Shown here: positions 10,517 to 21,663 of the stretch, piece by piece
How positions within the stretch are numbered: the first letter of the stretch is position 1
How the letters are laid out: each line of letters begins with the position of its first letter
Source: Hygrocybe punicea
Lineage: Eukaryota; Basidiomycota; Agaricomycetes; Agaricales; Hygrophoraceae
Assembly (NCBI GenBank): GCA_963556145.1
Contig: OY744472.1
Span: 1,612,001 to 1,676,000, forward strand
DNA length: 64,000 nt
Direction: 5' to 3'
Position numbers and translations under genes: made by a program
Notes under the pieces: generated by a model
Seen by the model: only the letters and a program-made list of their open reading frames with translations
Database searches by the model: none
What the model was told of the DNA's origin: nothing

Positions 10517-12985
10517 CACATTTGTTGGCTACAACACATTTCCTGGACTACTAGCTGCCAGGCACTTAGTATAAAAATGATGTATGATTCACCTAGTACT
10601 GCTAGAATTAATTTTAGATTTTCTAGATGAGTACTCGCAAAGTTGGGTGTTTAAGGGTCCAATTTTGGCAGAGGGCTCAAATATATTGTGAATAGTGCTC
10701 TCTGTAGGCTGAAATAAAATACAAAATTTACCATACTTGTGGGTATTGGATACCTACATCCCTTCAGGGCTTTGCCCTGGCCATTGAGGTGTTATACAGC
10801 ATGTAATAGCGTTAAGAAAATCCAGCCACCTGTACCAATATGGCAATTCGGCCCTGTTTAGGAAATCGGCAAATTCCGGTTGAAATTCTTGCGCGTGTTC
10901 ACGCCACGTCACTCTTCATCTTGACTTTGATGGGCAAACATTGTAGAAGAACAACACGCTAAGTTTTCATTTTATATTTCTTTTGTTTACTCTACTAACT
11001 AATTCCACATAGTTTTTAGGTCTTTTCCAGCAACGTCGCGTCAGACAACTGTGACAACTGTCACACCAACAGCAACGCCAGGATGGAAGCCAACAACGCG
11101 ACACCCATAACAGAACAACACGGACGACGACCATGAACGTGATGGGTCCAGGAACGGTGACAACGAGGACTGGAACGACGACAACGAGGATCGGAATGAG
11201 GACCAGAACAACGAGAACAGAAATGAGGACCGGAACAACAAGAACGGAGATGGCAAATGAACGACAACAGCATGGACGGCAACAACGACAGTGGGGACCG
11301 GAACGACGACCACGGGGACAGCAACGACAACAGCATGCACAGGAACGGCGACAGCATGGACAGCAACAACAACAATGAGGGCAGCAACAAAGACAGCGAG
11401 GCAGCGGCAGGGCCAGGGCCAGGGCCGGGGGCGGCAGCAGCAGCGGAACCGGGAATGGCTACAGCAGCCACAATGGCAATGGCAGTGGGACCAGTGGGGA
11501 TGGGAATGTCAACGGAAGCAGCAGCAGCGACAGGAATGGCAACGGCAGTAAGTCATCCGTGGTTTTTTGCTTGTTTTATGTACTACCAATGCCTTGCAGT
11601 TGTGACTGCCCCGAGACCAAGCCTGCAGCTGCAACGGCAATGGCAACGGCAACAGCAACAGCAGCAGCAGCAACGGCAGCAACAGCGGCAGCGTGAGCAG
11701 CAGCAACAGCAACAGCAGCAGAAACGGCAGCAGCAGCAGCAGCAGCGGCGGGAACGGCAACAGCAGCACCAGCAGCAGCACCGGCACCAGCATCGTGAAC
11801 AGCAGCACCAGCAGCAGCAGCAGCAGCGGTGGGAACGGCAACAGCAGCACCAGCACCAGCACCAGCAGCAGCAGACACGACAATGGCAACAGCAACGGCA
11901 GCAGCAGTGGTGGTAATGAACCCGACCGTCGGGGTGGCTGAGCAATGAGACGAGGGCAGGGTGATTCCCTGCCCTCGTCATATCATTATGATTTTAATTT
12001 TGTACCTATTATACATAGTGAGATGAGGGCAGGATTCCTGCCCTCGGAATATAATTTTTTTTACCATTGTTGTGTACATTCATGTGTCACATGATTAATG
12101 AGAATGAGACGCGACATGTCACAAGTGTGATGTCACGTTTGGACGACCCAACATGACATCACACTTGTGACATGTCATCAACAAACACGTTAAGTCACAT
12201 GAACAAATAAGTACAAGCCCATCAAACACGGTTGAAATTTTCTTATCTCGCAACCACCACTACTACCTTTGGTGACACTACAGGATCCTTGGTTGTTGTA
12301 CCGGGCAACAACCAGAGATTCTGGAGTATCATTGTCTTAACTGGTATGTGATTTCCTCAGGCTTTGTTGCTCATATCCATCACTTCACCGACTACTTGAT
12401 TATTGTGCTATGTTCTTTGTTATGTTTGCATCCAGATGAGTGATTAATTTGTATTACCTCATTACTGACAGTCCTTTTTTGAGGTTCTCTGTTCAGTGAA
12501 TATTGTGGCATCTCTGCATGCCAACTGTTGGTGGCCGGTCCTCAGAAATGAGCGCTGGTCACTTTACAGGTCTTCAGGAATGAAAGGGTGGGTGAATCCC
12601 CCTGATTTCCTTGCTGGGCAACCTACCTGTAGTGGGCCTGGTGGCATCATTGAAATTTGACCAGGTAAGTCTTATTACTATCTTTAAGCCTCCCATTAGT
12701 GACATTGAGACCAGGTAATATTCTTAGTTTGGTTTATTTGAGTATCTATGTCGAAATATTTTTGGTTATGTGTTTGTAAAACTTTTGGTAGTATTTTCTT
12801 TGCCAGTCAGTCTTGATCAAGAAGGAGAAGAGCTCCTCCTTTGAGATCAAGACTGAATGGCTTGGGTGTCTTGCTTTTTGTCCTTTCAGATGTGTTTGTG
12901 AATTAACAGTAGCAGTACTTGTTGGAGTGTTAAGCTGTGACTGTCTTAGAATGAATTTATTGAATTTTATCGGCCTCAACCCTAA

Positions 12986-13631
12986 CCCTAAGTCAGATTG
13001 TCAGCCAACCACATCATGACGGACCAATATATCTTGGGCACCAGCCAATCCATGGTCTACAACTAGCCCAAGACCTGATAGGATCAGCTAACCCATGTCC
13101 CATGACCAGCCAATGTAGTCCTGCTGGAGGCCAACCCCATGGGCAGCTGATGTATCTATAACATTGGCCAACCCATTGCCCATGACCAGCCAACATACTC
13201 AAAGAAGAAGGCAACCCATGTTCCATGATCAGCCAATATACCAACTAGGATTGGCTAACCTATGTCCGATGGCCAGCCAGTATACCAGATTGGCTAACCT
13301 ATGTCTGACGGCCAGCCAGTATATCACAAGCTTGTGTCAATTGGTGTTATATGAACAGCTAATATATCCCTAATAATGGCCAGCCTGTGTACCCACTGGC
13401 TTTGGCCAACCAATTTCCTATAGCCAGCTAATATACCAAAAGCTTCAGCCAACCTATGTTCCATGGCCAGCCAAAATACCCGACTGGTCAGCCAATCCAT
13501 GTTCCATGGCCAGCCAATATATCCCTCTGCTTCGGCCAACTCATGTCCGCCAGAACATGGACCCCTCGGCCAAGCCATCTGCCCTGGAGAAAGATATTGG
13601 TTGGCTGAGTTTGGCTGGCCCACTTGGAGTG
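12986..13631. repeat. Subterminal satellite-like array, right arm
   Basis: Exact mirror image of 7150-7795. It begins next to two TTAGGG-like units (ccctaaccctaag at 12980-12992) and runs to the right terminal inverted repeat. Confidence 0.7.
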
Positions 13632-13684
13632 GGAATTGTCCATCTCGGCTGACCCATGTCTTGTGGCAAAGATATGCTGTAAGG

Positions 13685-14338
13685 TGTGGGTCGATGAGGA
13701 GGACGGCGAATGCGAAGACGATCAATCGGAGAAGGACTTGGACTTGAAGCGGAAAGATCGTGACAGTGACGATGACAAGCCCTTAGTGCTCCTTGCCATG
13801 CGTGGCAAGGTAAGCAACTTCTGATTTCTTCTTTGCATCGTTTGCTAACTCTGATCCTTAGTGCGATTGTTGTAAAGCCTTCAAGACGAATCCGTCATGC
13901 GAGCACGGCGATAACGACCCAAAATGTCGCAAATGCATCGATGATCATAAAGGTTGTTTCTGGGACGGGGTCGGACGACTAGGGGTAAAGTCGCGGGCAA
14001 AACGCGTGAAGGTCGGCAGGTCGAAGGATGTCGAGCCTCCTCAACGTGAGTAATTCGATTACTTCCTCGGTGATATCCTGACCAGTGCTGTTGGTTGTTT
14101 TGTAGACAAGGCCTGGATCGGAGTGTGACCACCTAGTGGTCCTAGTTCGTTGGCGAAGTCTGGGGCGCATTTTTCGAAAGGAAAGGGGAAAGTTAAATTG
14201 AAGTGTCACGAGGAGATTGAGGCCGAACTGTCGTCACTGGAGGAGGAGCTTGCGCGGATGCGACTGAAGGTGATGATGTATCAACATTTCATAGAGACTC
14301 TCGAGGAGGAGCACGAGCGGTTGAGCAAATGTCTATAG
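13685..14338 (+). pseudogene. Gypsy accessory gene 1, 3' part: Zn2Cys6-like cluster and coiled coil
   Basis: The frame re-enters after the palindrome with VWVDEEDGECEDDQSEKD and a basic-acidic linker to MRGK (13812), then a GT-AG intron (about 13813-13860). The next exon starts directly with the cysteine cluster CDCCKAFKTNPSC...KCRKCIDDHKGCFW, spacing C-x2-C-x8-C-x8-C-x2-C-x6-C, similar to a fungal Zn2Cys6 binuclear cluster. A basic stretch (VKSRAKRVKVGRSK) follows, and after a second intron (14046-14105) a short helix-rich tail, EIEAELSSLEEELARMRLKV, ending at 14338. The frame into the tail is broken by an early stop. Whether it binds DNA is inference from the cysteine pattern. Confidence 0.65.
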
Positions 14339-14546
14339 TCGCATACTTTAGTCATTCTTTTTTAAATTTTTTTTAAATTTTAAATTTTCATTTCCTTTTC
14401 GCACTGTGTGGCCGGCCGATTTTTGAGTTACAGGAAACATGGTGTGAATGAATTTGGAATCCTTGCGTTTGTTACATGATAGATCGTGTCGCGTACTTGA
14501 CGGATCACCAATTGGATAGATTATCAGATCTTGCTTATCTTCCACC

Positions 14547-15197
14547 ATGTCGTCTCCTGCACTGTCGAGCACCTCTCAAGCAACCGGCGATGACTTCGTC
14601 GATCAACTCGTTGTGTCGACTCCTGGGTCCCTGGTGTCGGAAGATAGCCCTTCGCGGCTTTCCAAACGGAGGCGAAGTGGTGACCACTTGGAGTTACTTC
14701 CAGTAAAAGGACAGGTGAGGGCGACTTTCTTAGACATTAGTCCTCGTTTGATGATTGTATCCAGCAGTGTGACAATTGTGTTTGCCAGGAAACCACGCGT
14801 AATATCGGTGATTCGGAGCTTCGCTGTGCCAAATGCGTTCGCGACCACCAAAGTTGTTTCTGGGAAGGGGCTACTCGCAAGGGTCGACGATGATTTCCGA
14901 AGTCGAGGAAACCTAAACGTGTGTCGCAACGTCTTTTATGTCGCCATACTGACATCTGAAGTGGACTTCCTAGGAATCGTTGGACCATCGGTTGCATCAT
15001 CATCGCAAATCCAGAGCTCTATCGTGACACGCAGTTTCAAGGGGAAGGCCAAAGATACTGATGGGGAATTTCGAGAAGGGGAATTATTGGTCATGAAAGA
15101 GGAACTTGCGCGGGCTCGCGTTCGTGCCGAGGCTCATTGGAGGATCATCCTCGAATTGGAATTAATGCTAGGGGAAATGGAGAATAGGTCGAGGTAG
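14547..15197 (+). CDS. Gypsy accessory gene 2: Zn2Cys6-like protein with coiled-coil tail
   Basis: Start ATG 14547 gives MSSPALSSTSQATGDDF, a serine-rich N-terminus with a basic patch (KRRRS). Exon 1 ends with PVKGQ; a GT-AG intron occupies about 14715-14763. Exon 2 begins with CDNCVCQETT...RCAKCVRDHQSCFW. Gene 1 has its intron at exactly the same place relative to the first cysteine, so the two are paralogues. The frame into the helical tail (VMKEELARARVRAEAHWRI, ending 15197) needs one more intron or contains a frameshift near 14890-14980. It lies convergent to integrase, which ends about 235 bp away, inside the retrotransposon. The role is unknown; a DNA-binding regulator is one reading. 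Confidence 0.6.
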   Translation: MSSPALSSTSQATGDDFVDQLVVSTPGSLVSEDSPSRLSKRRRSGDHLELLPVKGQVRATFLDISPRLMIVSSSVTIVFARKPRVISVIRSFAVPNAFATTKVVSGKGLLARVDDDFRSRGNLNVCRNVFYVAILTSEVDFLGIVGPSVASSSQIQSSIVTRSFKGKAKDTDGEFREGELLVMKEELARARVRAEAHWRIILELELMLGEMENRSR

Positions 15198-15432
15198 AAT
15201 TGCCGATAGGAGCGTCGAGAGCTCCTCCCTTCGCAAGGCAATTTTGTTTTTGTTTTTGTTTTTGTTTTGTAATGTTTCTATATCGCATGTAAAAAAAACT
15301 GTTGCCAATAACACGAACATGAGGAAAAAATTAAAGTAAACGGCTCCAAACAAAGCATCATCATCGCCAAATACGGGCCAATCATTGCGAAGATGATCGC
15401 CATATAACTGCTACAAAGCGAAAGCCTCGTCA

Positions 15433-16778
15433 GTAGTTATCATCGCCATCGGTGTCGGTATCGCTGTCGGAGTCGTCGCGGTTTGAGTCAGGTTCTTCTT
15501 CACTGCTGTTCTCAGATTGTTGCATGTCACGAAGTCGTTCAGTGTTGATATCAAGTAGGTGATCCGGAAATTCGATCGTTTTTCTGGCAAAGTAAGGGAT
15601 GACTCTAAACGTGGCCACCAGGCGATGTAACACTGAACCATCTAATTCGCATAGGATATATGCTCCACCGAAGTTTCTGGATATAATGATAAGCGGTCCT
15701 AAGTATCGGGGATGCATTTTTCTGTTGAGTGCCTTTTCGATCACAGTGTTTTGCATGAGGACTAGATCGCACTTTTTAAAATTGAAATTCCAAATCGTTC
15801 TGAGATGGACTTTCTTGAATCGAATCGCAGCTGCTCGTCGAGCTTTGTAGTCTTTCGAACAGATTTTCGTCATATCGCAGTCTCGTTTTTGTAACACGAT
15901 CGCTCATCGTGCAATCAGATCGGTGGTCGATAGGATCGAGGTAGGTGGCGGTTGGAGATATGTTGCTTCGAATATATCGAGGGGGAGTACAGGATGCAAA
16001 CCTGTCGCAGTGAAATATGGGGAGCATCCCATCCGTCTTCTGACCATTACACGCTTTGCCCAAAACATGAATGCGCGACTTGAGACCAACGAGTTTGGTC
16101 GCCATCCGCTGCTTTGAAAAGCGACTGTCAGATGTCAAAGTGCATTCGCTCGACTAGTCCGTTTGTGCGAGAGTTGTATCCACTGATGCGAATGTGAGAG
16201 ACCTTGTATCGCTTGGCTAGGTACTCGAGAGCTTTGACGAAGGCAGTACTGTTGTCTGTTACTATTTCGCGAAGAGATCCCCAACGGCACAAAATATCCT
16301 CGAAGATCCAGTCGCCTATCGCATTTGCATTTTCTGATTGCAACGTTCGAAATTCTGGGTACTGTGAGAGCGAACAACATCCTTGGACAATGTAGCGAAA
16401 CGATTGTGATGGGGGGAGATGCATGGTATTGACGTAAATTTTTGTGAAAAGGGGGGCTGGAGTCGCTATGACTGGAGGGATGAGTACTTGTCGAACCTGA
16501 CGTTGCTGGCACAGGCGACACATCTTCATGAACCAAGCAATGTCAGCCTGCATATGCGGCCACCAAAATTGTTCTAAAATTGCCAATCGCGTCGCATACA
16601 GACCTTTGTGGCCTAAGTTGTCGTGACAGCCTTTCATAATTTATAGGCGAGTCGCGGGGGCCATGACAAGCTTGTGAGCTCCTTGAGGATCCTTTCTCCA
16701 TAGGCGATCTTTGTCAATAAAGAATTCAGCGCAATACTTGATGAACATCGCATACTCGGCATCAGTTAAGCACGATGG
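15433..16778 (-). pseudogene. Gypsy integrase and C-terminal tail
   Basis: The zinc-binding HHCC region shows HDNLGHKG and CRLCQQRQVRQVL. The catalytic core has IYVNTMHLPPS, CRWGSLREIVTDNSTAF (second acidic residue) and the NSRTNGLVER block. After it come RMGCSPYFTATGLHP, KKCDLVLMQNTVIEKALNRK and RYLGPLIIISRNFGGAYI (chromodomain-like region), and an acidic Asp/Ser tail ending near 15433. An in-frame TGA at 16128-16130 interrupts HFDI-QSLFKAADGD where related elements have Arg, and a frameshift lies near 15900. It would insert cDNA into the genome if intact. Confidence 0.85.
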
Positions 16779-18579
16779 TCATGTAAGGTTTGTCAACCAC
16801 TCTCGAACAGATGTGAGGCGATCGTCATGGGTTCTAGCGGCCAGCGATTGCGGTACTATATCGTACAATTCGCTTTCTTCTCCTGGTTCATCTCTTGTCG
16901 AGTCGTCGTCGCAGAGGAGTGTCAATATCATTGAGCGTTGCAAAGACACAGCGCATATACCGGTGTTGATGTGATGCATGAATCCGTATAGTCGATCAAT
17001 CCAGTCATCGAATTCGTTCTCGTCGTCCTGTTGTGGAGAATCGCCATGCTGAGGCGGTCGATGCGACAACCCATCGGGTCCATGGCTAGATCCTGCGACA
17101 TGTATGAGTGTGAAATGGAATGTTAAGATCACTACTATCCAGCGATTTATACTGGCACTGGGCACGATGTCCAGATTGTTGAGCATGCCTTTTATGTATC
17201 GCGCATCGACTTCGACTACGAGATTGCAAACACCGACTATATAAAGTCGGAGTGCTCTTAGGGCGCGGAAGAGACCATATATCTCCAGCTTCGGCTGGGA
17301 AAACCATGTTTCGTGGTCGTTGAGCGTAATAGAGCCGAACCGATTGTAATATCGTGTTCGCCTGTCTTCCGGGGTGCATTGACAGAGATAAAACCCTACT
17401 GCAATATACGACGTGTCGACTGCAAGAATGACTGGTGCCTCTGACTTATAGTCAATCGCTCGAAGGGCGGGGGAGTCGAGAACTGCTTTTCGGAGGTCGT
17501 CTTGGGCCGCAATCTGATCGAGACTGAACTTGAAAGGCACATCTTTTTGGGTTAACTTCACTAGATGATGTGCTCGATGCACAAAGTTGCATATAAAGAT
17601 TCAGCACAATCCGACTGTTCCGAGAAAAGCACGAACATTGGATAAGGTTTGGCATGGTCCCCACTTTTCTATCACTTCGACTTTCGAGGTCTCGGGGAGT
17701 CACCCATGGTAGGTGCAACGATGTCCAACTACGATTATTTCTTCGATGCAAACAAAAAGCTTGAGACCAGAAAAGGTTCCTCCACAGTATTTCATTCGCT
17801 GTACGACACAATTGAGATTCTGGAAATGTTCCCATATGAAATGATGGATACCATCGTTCTTGGGAATTGTCTCGTACGATCCATCGTCACTAATATATCT
17901 AGTCGTGGGTCCTTTGATGGGGACATCGTCGATGTAAGGAATCGTCATCAGGAATCTCAGGTTGCAAGATGAATGTAACATCAATGTGGAATATAGGGAT
18001 GGAATTTGTCCAACCCATCGGTAGGGTAACTAGTCGCAAGGCTCCGAAAGGTGTTTGGAAAGTCGTCAGGTCTCCCGAAGACTCTGCGATCAATCATTCA
18101 TCGTATCCGACATGGAGGTCAAGCATCGCTCCACATGCTTGATTAGCGAATTGTTCGGTGATATGTTCAGGGATCAACGTGACGCCAGAATGCTGGATCG
18201 TAACTTTGTTCAGGGGTTCGAGACCATGTACTAATCAAAGCGATTTTCCTCCCTTTTTGAGGACAATGAACCATCGCGATCGGTAGGATGAGTTTGATGG
18301 CTTGTAAACGCCTGCTTCAATCTTCTTTCAGATTACACAACATACTTCTTCGTAGATGCCAGGGGGTATCGGAATATTCTTTTCGACCCAAGGCGTGTGA
18401 GGGATTACTGGGAACTCGACTGGCGGAAAGAAATCAGTACGGAAACGTCCTCGTTCTAAATCGTTCCATGCGAAGCCTTCATTTTGTTTACACATAAAGT
18501 CGTGCATCAAATCGCGTTCGGATGGCCAAAGGAAACTATCAGAATGCACTTTATCGAGAGCGTCGTGTCGTTCTATCGT
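16779..18579 (-). pseudogene. Gypsy reverse transcriptase and RNase H
   Basis: The RT carries FAWNDLERGRFRTDFFPPVE, IPIPPGIYEEV, GALRLVTLPMGWTNS, the YIDDVPIKGP catalytic box (about 17950) and RMKYCGGTFSG. RNase H follows with ILAVDTSYIAVGFYL, HETWFSQPKLEIYGLFRAL and GLSHRPPQHGD (to 16779). In-frame TGA codons at 17601-17603, 18094-18096, 18235-18237 and 18328-18330 each replace an expected Arg; frame slips occur near 17900. The 5' edge at 18579 is where a solo LTR interrupts the polyprotein; upstream coding resumes at 19951. Confidence 0.88.
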
Positions 18580-19950
18580 TGTTATGTGAATGTTTGTTTC
18601 ACCAAGAATTACCGGAGTTGACTTTGTTCAGGTACCTTCTTGTTTTTCATGGGTTTTTAATATCTAAATAACCTATCAGGAAGGGGTTTGTGGGTATATG
18701 TACTATATGAATCAATAGAATGTAATAGTGAGGTCTCTTCAATTAAGAATTGAGACTTTGAGTAGGTATGAATAGCAATTGGGTGTGTGATGTACTGAAA
18801 ATACTAATATTCACTACTGGAATATAAAAATATGAACTAATGAATACTGATAACAATATTCACCAGTTGAATATGGACAGTTTTGGCTACAGGGCCTATT
18901 CAATCAAGAGTATCTCTGGGTATTATAATATCTGACTTAAATCCGAAGCTTCAAATGCACATTGGCTACTAGTTCAGGGATATCTTTAATACCTTTTGAA
19001 TACTTTGTTTTGTTTAGGATGAAACCTTAACCTTAGAAGTGTATCTAGCTGACTAATGCTGACTAATGAATTGATTGGACTGAGTGAACTGGGTGAATTC
19101 TCCTTGATGACAAGGGGAACTCAGAGAATGATAGAATAAGAGTGAACTAGACTGGATTGCAAGCACTAGCTACTACAATGAGTAACTACTAGTACCAAGA
19201 GAATGAGGGATCACACTGTGTGAACCCAACTAAGAGTGACTACTGAGTGGTGAGGGGGGAAATCCTACTGACTACTGGAATTTGGGGGCCCTATTTATAC
19301 TGTTGGAGAACAATGGGGGACTGAGAACAATGGGAAAGTGAGAACAATAGGACTGAGTCATGAGAACAATGGATGGCATCAAAGAGGCTGTGAACAATGG
19401 GCTCTATCTCCATTTGGACTGTTTAGAACAATAGACTGCTCAGAACAATAGACCATTGTCTTTATGTAAGCAGAATATCACAATCACTCTCTGATGTATC
19501 CTATCTTATCATTATCTTATCATCCTCTTGTTCACATCTTATCTAATCATTTCCCATTATCTAGCTGAGCCGCTTTTGATCAATACAAGTAAACAAGATT
19601 TGTAATCAATCCATTACTGCTAATATAGGTAAAAATGCTAGTTGGGCTTGTCTCCTTGCACGCGCAATACAGAGAAATATATAATAAATATTAATGAGTG
19701 GGGGATGTGCCTCTGTGCACCATACATAAACGGCTAAGTCTGGGCATTGCTAGTGAAGCCATAATAAATGATATAAAGGTAAGCATAAATGCTATCTGTG
19801 TCTGTTCACTAGCATGCGTAATGTGGAAAGGCATAGAATGGGTACTAATGAGTGTAGGTGTGCATCCATAGTGTTGCACTTAAATATCTAAGTCTGTGGT
19901 CCGATGGTAAACCCATGACATTACACCCAAAAACACTTGGGGTCATGACA
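18580..19950. mobile_element. Solo LTR-like insertion in gypsy pol
   Basis: 1,371 bp, starting TGTTATGTG and ending GGTCATGACA, flanked by the 4-bp repeat tcgt (18576-18579 and 19951-19954). The sequence contains no coding region, an AT-rich 5' half, a TATTTATA-like box near 19290 and several gaacaatgg repeats at 19305-19460. Removing it rejoins the gypsy polyprotein between RTGCYT and ERHDALDKVH. A solo LTR is the simplest reading; a non-coding DNA element with 4-bp duplication is not excluded. Confidence 0.65.
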
Positions 19951-21663
19951 TCGTATAGCAACCTGTCCGTATAAAGGGTGGGGGATTTGGGCTAAGCTGT
20001 GGCAACTTCGCTAGTGGGTTGCCTTCTATTTGTCAATGTATTCGAAACTTATTCGGAAGTTCCGCTAAAACTGGTCTAATCTTTTTCGCGATGGGCTTGT
20101 ATTTCTTTTTCGTGGATAGAAATATTGACGCGAAGTTGGCGATGGAAAACTTCTTCTGTGAAGTTGCATCGGACTGGTTCGTATAGTGGGAAACGGTTTT
20201 GGAATGATATTGAGACGCGACTACAGGAAAGTCGCAGGCTGAGATACAAACACGGGCTAGTCTAGATGAAGGAGAACTTGAGTTGGCATGGGGGGGTGGT
20301 ACACAAGTATACGCATCTATAGAGAATGAAGCAGTACTGGGGTCATAAGAAACAATGCACGCAGCTTCTCCCTGATCCACGATCAGTTCCTCGAATTGTG
20401 AAAATCCTTTTGGTTCTGCCTTGTAAGCAGGGCTTGATGACGCGGCGGACCTCTTGTGACAGTGGGAATCGTTGCGTGCTGTCGAGAGTTCGGGTCGCAT
20501 ATTGTAATCGTTTGGTCCTCGTTCACATAGTTCTTGATGACGCTCTCAGTTAAGACGTCGAAGGGTTGTCCGAGCAGAATGTCATAGGCAGGAGACCGGA
20601 TGACATGCATCTGAAGATACAGCGTTATATTTCCGATGCGACAAGGTACATTCCTCGAGAGTCCCAATGACTGGTCGATCTCGCCGTTCGTGGACTGCAT
20701 GTTGAGCCTTATCATTGGGTCGTATGCTAGACCAAGATTGTGGCAGATAGTTTCTGACATTGCGATAATCTGCGATCCCAGGTCGATGATGCTCTCGACT
20801 TTTTCCTGGTCGTTGATGGTCATGTAAATTGAGCGAAGTGCGTGCGACTCTTTCATGACTACGCAAAACTCATCTGTATCTCCTGGACGAAGAGTGTTGA
20901 GATATGTTTCATACAGGTCGCTTATGATGATAGGTTCGGATCGAGGATTGAGGTCGTTGAAAAGAAAATTGTTGCAAAACGGTAATGGGTCATCTTCGTT
21001 TATAGCTACGACATTCGTATCGCGAGTGTTCGACGTCGTCACTCGTTTGGGCGTAATCTCTTTGCGCATTTTTTGCCTAACCTCTGGAGAAAGTGCTAAA
21101 AGTTCCTTCATGAGCAATACACAAGGCATTTTTAACCATCGATCGTAAACCTCGTCCGCGATTTTCGAATCCTGGACCGGTGCCTTCATGTGATATGCAG
21201 CCTCTTTGTCTTTTGCTACCTTCGTTGGCAGGGCCATGAAGTTTCTCTCATGTGGAGGGAGATACACGGGTTCGTGGGCTTTGGTGAACGGATGAACCGG
21301 AGGCTCGGTTTCTTTTGCTGGTGCAGGAGCCCGTACTTCGGGTTCTGCGACTGGAGGCGATCGTTTGGTTGGGGGTGCGACTGGCGGGCGTTCTTCGTGG
21401 GTTGGGACGGGCCTCTTGCGTCTCAGAATTTGGACACCATCGAAGACCTCTTTATTCCTCAATGCGAAAAGCTCTCCCTCGAGGATGGTGATTCGATCTT
21501 CGGATGTCAAATGGAACGTTGCGGCCGGATGAGGGACATTTATTTCATACATAAGTTGACCGGTAGTCATTGCATTGCTGGTAATCTGCACGGCAGCTCG
21601 CTGGTTGGGACTGCGACGATGCCATTCGTCGATGCGATCGTGAAGGTTCGTTCCGGCGGCCCC
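19951..21663 (-). pseudogene. Gypsy spacer and aspartic protease
   Basis: The long frame (21591 to 20383) begins with a proline-rich linker (APAPAKETEPPVHPFTKA) and continues into the retropepsin: VESIIDLGSQIIAMSETI with the active-site motif as D-L-G instead of the usual D-S/T-G, then NMQSTNGEIDQSLGLSRN, HVIRSPAYDILLGQPFDV and DQTITICDPNSRQ. A frameshift near 20400 moves to the frame with KKKYKPIAKKIRPVLAELPN and NPLAKLPQLSPNPPPF, which leads into RT. In-frame stops are present, so the polyprotein is not translatable in one piece. Confidence 0.8.

Larger units (their letters stand above)
7097..13684. mobile_element. Giant palindromic (foldback) element
   Basis: Two arms mirror each other without any indel: every left coordinate x pairs with 20781-x. 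The perfect part is about 7122-10259 against 10522-13659 (3.14 kb per arm). The outermost 20-25 bp pair only imperfectly (15 of 20 bases), like old terminal inverted repeats: CAGCGTATCTTT on the left, CAGCATATCTTT on the right. A related end, CAGTGTATCTTTTCC, occurs inverted at 46795-46820. No transposase gene is present in the arms. The element splits accessory gene 1 of the gypsy retrotransposon. No convincing target duplication was found. Confidence 0.75.
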
